Positions 46,844-52,800 of a DNA stretch of 64,000 bases are shown here, piece after piece. This DNA comes from Plotosus lineatus (Eukaryota > Chordata > Actinopteri > Siluriformes > Plotosidae): the NCBI GenBank assembly GCA_024760905.1, contig CM045745.1, positions 16,407,282-16,471,281 of the forward strand, in the 5' to 3' direction. The first letter of the stretch is position 1, and every line of letters begins with the position of its first letter. The translations under genes were made by a program, and so were the position numbers. A model generated the notes under the pieces. The model saw nothing but the letters and a program-made list of their open reading frames with translations. It had not been told where the DNA came from and made no database searches.

Positions 46844-49800
46844 ACACCTTAAGTTCATTTCCAAAATGTACAGAAAAGAAACCAGAAACTGGCACAAAAA
46901 AACCCCCAAAATCAGCTCTTAACTACAAAAACCAAGAATGACAATGAAGCACTGTAATATACAGCCAAGAATCATGAAAGAGAGAAATGTGCTTTTCTTA
47001 ACCAGCCATCCTATTTTTCACATACATACACATGCACACAAACGGATTAAAAACATATAGCCATACGCTATCCGTACAAGTAGAGACTTAGCTAGCAATC
47101 CAGGCCCTTTACACCCTACTTTAATCCCTGATGATCTGACGAGAGTTCAGTACTCCACAGGGACAGAAAAGCACAGAACAGACACACTGACCTGGGATGC
47201 CTTGAATCACTTTCAGTGTCACACAGTCAGTGGTGCATTTCCGAATTGCTGCCAAATAAATAGATATGAAATAAGGAGAATATTTTCCATTTTCCTTCTT
47301 CCCCATATCCACACTCCTATTCTCCCTGTCCCCTTTGTTCTTAACTCTATCGTTTACTTCATATCTTGTTTCTGGTGTACAGAGCCACTCCTGGTGTAGA
47401 GGACCCTTTTAGATTTGGTAATAGACAGAAGTGTCCAGGCCCTAATATAGACGTATCACAGAGGGGAAATCCCCTCTAACTACAGACATCCATCCCTCAA
47501 ACACAGACACTCATAATGCATGTACAGTTTCAAATTCCCACAATCACCCCCACAAGGGCAAGAATGCCGTCATTCATGCACATGTTGATTGGCGTTCTGG
47601 ATGCTACCACTAGGAGGCAAAACACATTCAGGTGAAATACATTTCTTCCCCTGCTCCTAGCAGGTACAGGCAATTCACTGAATAATATAGAAAGTAGTGT
47701 CCTCATGCCAATATACTTATTCATTCAAAAGTATTACTTTGATCTTAAAAACTTAGTATATAAAAAAACAAGATTCATTTCTGCCTTTCTGAAAAGCTTC
47801 AGTCGGAGGTGGTAAAATTCTAGCATTCAGTTTGGGTAAAAGTGCGAACACTCATCAAAATAGATACACATTTAAGAAATGAACTACTTGAAGGACAGTT
47901 TCTTATTCTTTACTCAGGTAAAGGTTGTAAAGGTTAAAACTTTCTTCGGCAAATAAAATGACCCTGGTCTTAAATTTCATCAATATTTTTAAGCGATCTT
48001 TTTAAAGTAGAAGAACCAAGCGAATGGCATGGTAGCCTACTGGTTAGCACATCCCAGAAGCAAGAAAGTCTGAGGTTTGATTTCCAGGCTTGGATGTTTC
48101 TGTGTGGAGTTCTTCCTGTGCTTGTGTGGGTTTTCTCAGTGTACTCCAGTTTCCTCCCACAGTCCAAAGACATGCACTTTTGGCTAATTGGCAGTTGGGA
48201 GTAACGTGGATGGATAGGATCAGGAATGAGTACATCAGAGGGACAGCACATGTAAGATGTTTTGGAGACAAAGTCAGAGAGGCTAGATTGAGATGGTTTG
48301 GACATGTACAGAGGAGGGATAGTGTATATATTGGTAGTTGGATGCTGAGGTTGGAACTACCAGGCAGAAGGCCTAGAGGAAGACCAAAGAGGAGATTTAT
48401 GGATGTGGTGAAGGAGAACATGAACGTAATTGGCATAAGAGAAGAAGATTCAGAGGACAGGGTGAGATGGAGGCAGATGATCCACTGTGACGACCCTTGA
48501 CAGGAACAGCCGAAAGGAAAAGAAGAAGAAGAAGAAGAAAAATAAGGCAGTTCCAAATGGAACCAAGGTGTGAATGCAAGTGTGTATGGTTGTGTGCTGT
48601 CATGCAATGGTGTGGCAAGCTGTTCAAGGTATACTCTGCATTCGCCTATTGTTGGCCAACCTCCTCGTGGCCCTAGTGGAATAATGACGATCAGCAAATG
48701 AGTACGTGAGTAGTTCGATAAACTAGTTTAAGTTGATGCTCTATAAGTAATTTTGCATATAAATGTAATAAAGATTTATTCAATCCCCAAAAGCTGAACT
48801 TAAAAAAATTAACTTCTTCTAATAAATAGTTTCAATGTGAATTCGTTTTGCCAATGCCATTGATGATGATGATGTGGTGTGTCCATCACGTTATAACCGC
48901 ACCCTCCCGAATGTTTTGATATTGTCTGAAAGTGTTTGCTACTGAGATAAGATTTCTTTAATGGAAACTCAATCTCACAACAGAGTATCGAGATGGACAA
49001 ATTCATTTTCGTAAGAACATTATACATGCCGGAAACGACATGTGCTTCCTTAATGTGACCAAGTTAAAAGTCTATCTATTAAAATGAGTAATGCACAACC
49101 TAATTATTAACGGATACTACTGCATATGGACACATTTAAGTCTATTTACAGCATTAAAAAAGTATTTTATTTTATTAAAACTGTATACAGTCAGTCCTCT
49201 ACTTACGAAAACCTCTGAATACGAAAAATCTAGGTTACGAAAAACATTTTCCTAAATTTTCACCCTCTGTATACGAAACAACCTCTTCTTACAAAAAGCG
49301 CCAAACGCACCATTCAAAAATTCAAACAATGCGTGAGTTGCTCTCTCATTGACTGTCTCTCAACATCCCGCCCCGCTGGCCTCCCATTGGCCAGGAAGGA
49401 GCTGAACTGTACCCATACTTCCTGTACCCATACTTTTTGTTTGTCACGCGTGAAGAAGAGTTGAACAAGACTGTTGGCTTGTGAGTTTTTTTGAGAGTGA
49501 TCATTGCAGCGTTATATTTGGTTATTCATCATGGACCCCAAGAAAGTGATTCCCGGTGACACCGAAAAGAAGAAGCGGGCTCCGTTATCAATCAAAGTGA
49601 AGCAGGAGATAATACAAAAGTGGAATACGGTTGAGCGAAATCGCAAAGGAGTATGGCCGAAACCCCTCTACAATTGGGACGATGTTGAAGCAGAAGGAGA
49701 CCTTAAAAGCGGAGATACAGTGACGGACGCGATTATTTTGGAAAAAGCAACCACCCAGGCATGTGATTTGACCATCACCAAAATATCTGAAAATCAGCCA

Positions 49801-52800
49801 GGGTCTGGGGGCATGGCCCCCACCCCGAAGCTCCTCCCCCAAAGCTCCTCCCCCTCAAAGCTCCTCGGTTTTAAGCATTTCAGAAGGGGAAAAAGACACT
49901 GAAAGAGCTCTAGAAAGTTTAATTTCTAATCTGCATATGCATACTGTACCTCAACTTGTAGGTTTATCATGTGGGATTCCAACACTAATAAAAGTGTTAC
50001 AGTCACAAATCAAATAGTCACTCATAGATTTATCCTGCCTCACAACACTATTATCAACAGTCATTGTCTTTAAACACAATCTGGAAACAAACTATACACA
50101 TGACATGCTATACATGCTATACATGCACACATACATGACGTTTTTTTAATTGTTTCTTCGTCTTTAGTGCTTTAGCATGGCACTTTCTTGTTTCCTTTTA
50201 CAGGTGCAGCCTGAACTGTCCTTCTGGAGGCTGCCTTAGAAAGTATGTTGTCCTTCTGGATGCTGGAGCGTTTCAGTTGAGGTTGATTCATAGTTTTAAA
50301 TTTCCAATATTAATGAGCTAATTACACGAGCACACATTCCCGCTGCTGTAAATGTCTATTTACATAAGTTAATTACGAAAAACTGGCGAGTTATTGCGGT
50401 GATAATGTATTTATTCTAAACAGCAGAAAAATGGTTCAGTGACCATAGAGTCGGCTCATTTAATTCAGTTTACGGAGTAAACATGTGAACGTCCTATGCC
50501 TAAAACATGCATGCATTCACAATAATTTGAAAAATATAATCGGAAACTAGACAACAACACTCTCAAACATACCTCAAAATTAACTACTCGATCGGCTACA
50601 GAAACTAGTCGTTTCACTGGGTCTTTTCTTTGCACTGAAGTTTCTGATCGAACGGCAAACAAAGGGTTAAGTCCGTAGGGTTCTGGAATCTTCGCTTGAA
50701 CACCAAATGTTCCGGCAATTGAATGATACAGTTCCCTTTTCCATCCATTCCCACCTAAACTTGTTTTTCACGACTTTGTCTATTTCTTTGATTCGAGCAG
50801 AATCTTTTCTCTGGATCACCGACATGCTTTCGATAGCTGAACAGATCGGAAGTGGAGCGAATGTCTACGTACATGTTTCAACATCAGCGATTGGCTATTA
50901 GAAAGCCGTTAGCCAATCAGCAGTAACGTTTCACGTTTCAAGAGAGGTCATTTTATGAAAAACTCGGAACGGAATAAAAGTGTGAACGGTTATTTTGACA
51001 TATTTGGCATGAAAAAAATCTTTTTTTTTTTTTAATAAACTGGGCCAATGAAAAAAATCGGAATTCTGTGAATTCGTGGAAAAATCACATGCCTGACCAC
51101 CATATTTAAGGACCTCGTGAAGGAGGGTGGGGGTGTGGGTTCTTCAGACCAGCAACCCCCGGATTTTAAAGCGTCGCATGGGTGGTTTGAGAGATTAAAA
51201 AAAAAAAGTAAATAATTTTCTTTTACTTTTAACACATATTTCATACAAAATTGATGTAGTTTAATAATTTTTAAAGGGTTTATGGGGTAGTCTTGGGAGC
51301 CTTGGAATGAATCACGCGTTTTACATGTAAAATGCACCTCTACTTATGAAAACTCCAGGTTAAGAAAAAGGCGCTGGTACAGATTATTTTCGTAAGTAGA
51401 GGGCCGACTGTACTTGATTTTATGGCGTGAAACATCAGCACAGGGTTGTCACGTGTACATGAAGGGACTGACAGACACACACAATGTTCGACACATGAAA
51501 TCTGATCAATGCTACAACAATTTCTCTGAAGTATGGTGCTTCAAAGTTTACTGAAATCAGGCTACTGTACAAGTTTCCAGTCTGAAGCTCAGAAACTGGA
51601 GAATCACTGAGTGAGTCATAGAGCAGTCACAGGGCAGAAGTGACCTAATACTCATCTGCCCCAAATCAGCCATTCTAAAACAAACAACACACAGGGAGGC
51701 GGCTTCCATGTATACAGTACTTGTGTGTGTGTTTCACTTACACACCCTCACGTGGTGTTTTTTTCTGAAGCAAAATCAGCGAAAGATCACAATGCCAATG
51801 TCATATGACTCACTCCAGCCCTTCCTAGCTTTGAATATATACTAGTCCTTCTCAAAAAATTAGCATATTGTTAGCATTAGCATATTATTGTGATAAAGTT
51901 CATTATTTTCTGTAATGTACTGACAAAAATTAAACTTTCATATATTTTAGATTCATTGCACACCAACTGAAATATTTCAGGTCTTTTATTGTTTTAATAC
52001 TGATGATTTTGGCATACAGCTCATGAAAACCCAAAATTCCTATCTCAAAAAATTAGAATATAATGAAAAGGTACTCTAAACGAGCTATTAACCTAATCAT
52101 CTGAATCAACGAATTAACTCTAAACACCTGCAAAAGATTCCTGAGGCTTTTAAAAACTCCCAGCCTGGTTCATTACTCAAAACCGCAATCATGGGTAAGA
52201 CATCCGACCTGACTGCTGTCCAGAAGGCCATCATTGACACCTTCATGCAAGAGGGTAAGACACAGAAAGAAATCTCTGAGTGAATAGGCTGTTCCCAGAG
52301 TGCTGTATCTAGGCACCTCAGTGGGACGTCTGTGGGAAGGAAAAAGTGAAAGAAGGGCCGATTCCAGACCTTGGGGGACCTGTGGAAGCAGTGGACTGAA
52401 TCTGGAGTAGAAACATCCAGAGCCACCGTGCACAGGCGTGTGCAGGAAATGGGCTACAGGTGCCGCATTCCCCAGGTCAAGCCACTTTTGAACCAGAAAC
52501 AGTGGCAGAAGCGCCTGACCTGGGCTACAGAGAAGCAGCACTGGACTGTTGCTCAGTGGTCCAAAGTACTTTTTTCTGATGAAAGCAAATTTTGCATGTC
52601 ATTCGGAAATCAAGGTGCCAGAGTCTGGAGGAAGACTGGGGAGAAGGAAATGCCAAAATGCTTGAAGTCCAGTGTAAAGTACCCACAGTCAGTGATGGTC
52701 TGGAGTGCCATGTCAGCTGATGTTGTTGGTCCACTGTGTTTTATCAAGGGCAGGGTCAATGCAGCTAGCTATCAGGAGATTTTGGAGCACTTCATGCTTC

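Larger units (their letters stand above)
49188..51410 (+). mobile_element. Tigger-A copy 3, interrupted by a nested transposon
   Basis: TA-flanked (49186-49187 and 51411-51412). Ends CAGTCAGTCCTCTACTTACG and, as complement of the right end, CAGTCGGCCCTCTACTTACG. 49531 starts [20 protein letters not shown] followed by [20 protein letters not shown], the Tigger-type DNA-binding start; GGWFER-like sequence resumes at 51160. Bases 49756-51095 are a separate insertion. Without it the element would be about 880 bp, close to copy 1. Confidence 0.9.

Noticed and set aside
46637..46922. Open frames rich in His/Thr or Cys/Val over CA/GT runs (also at 20430, 21532, 33938, 38253, 53749, 55127, 59614)
   Set aside because: These come from dinucleotide repeats, not genes.
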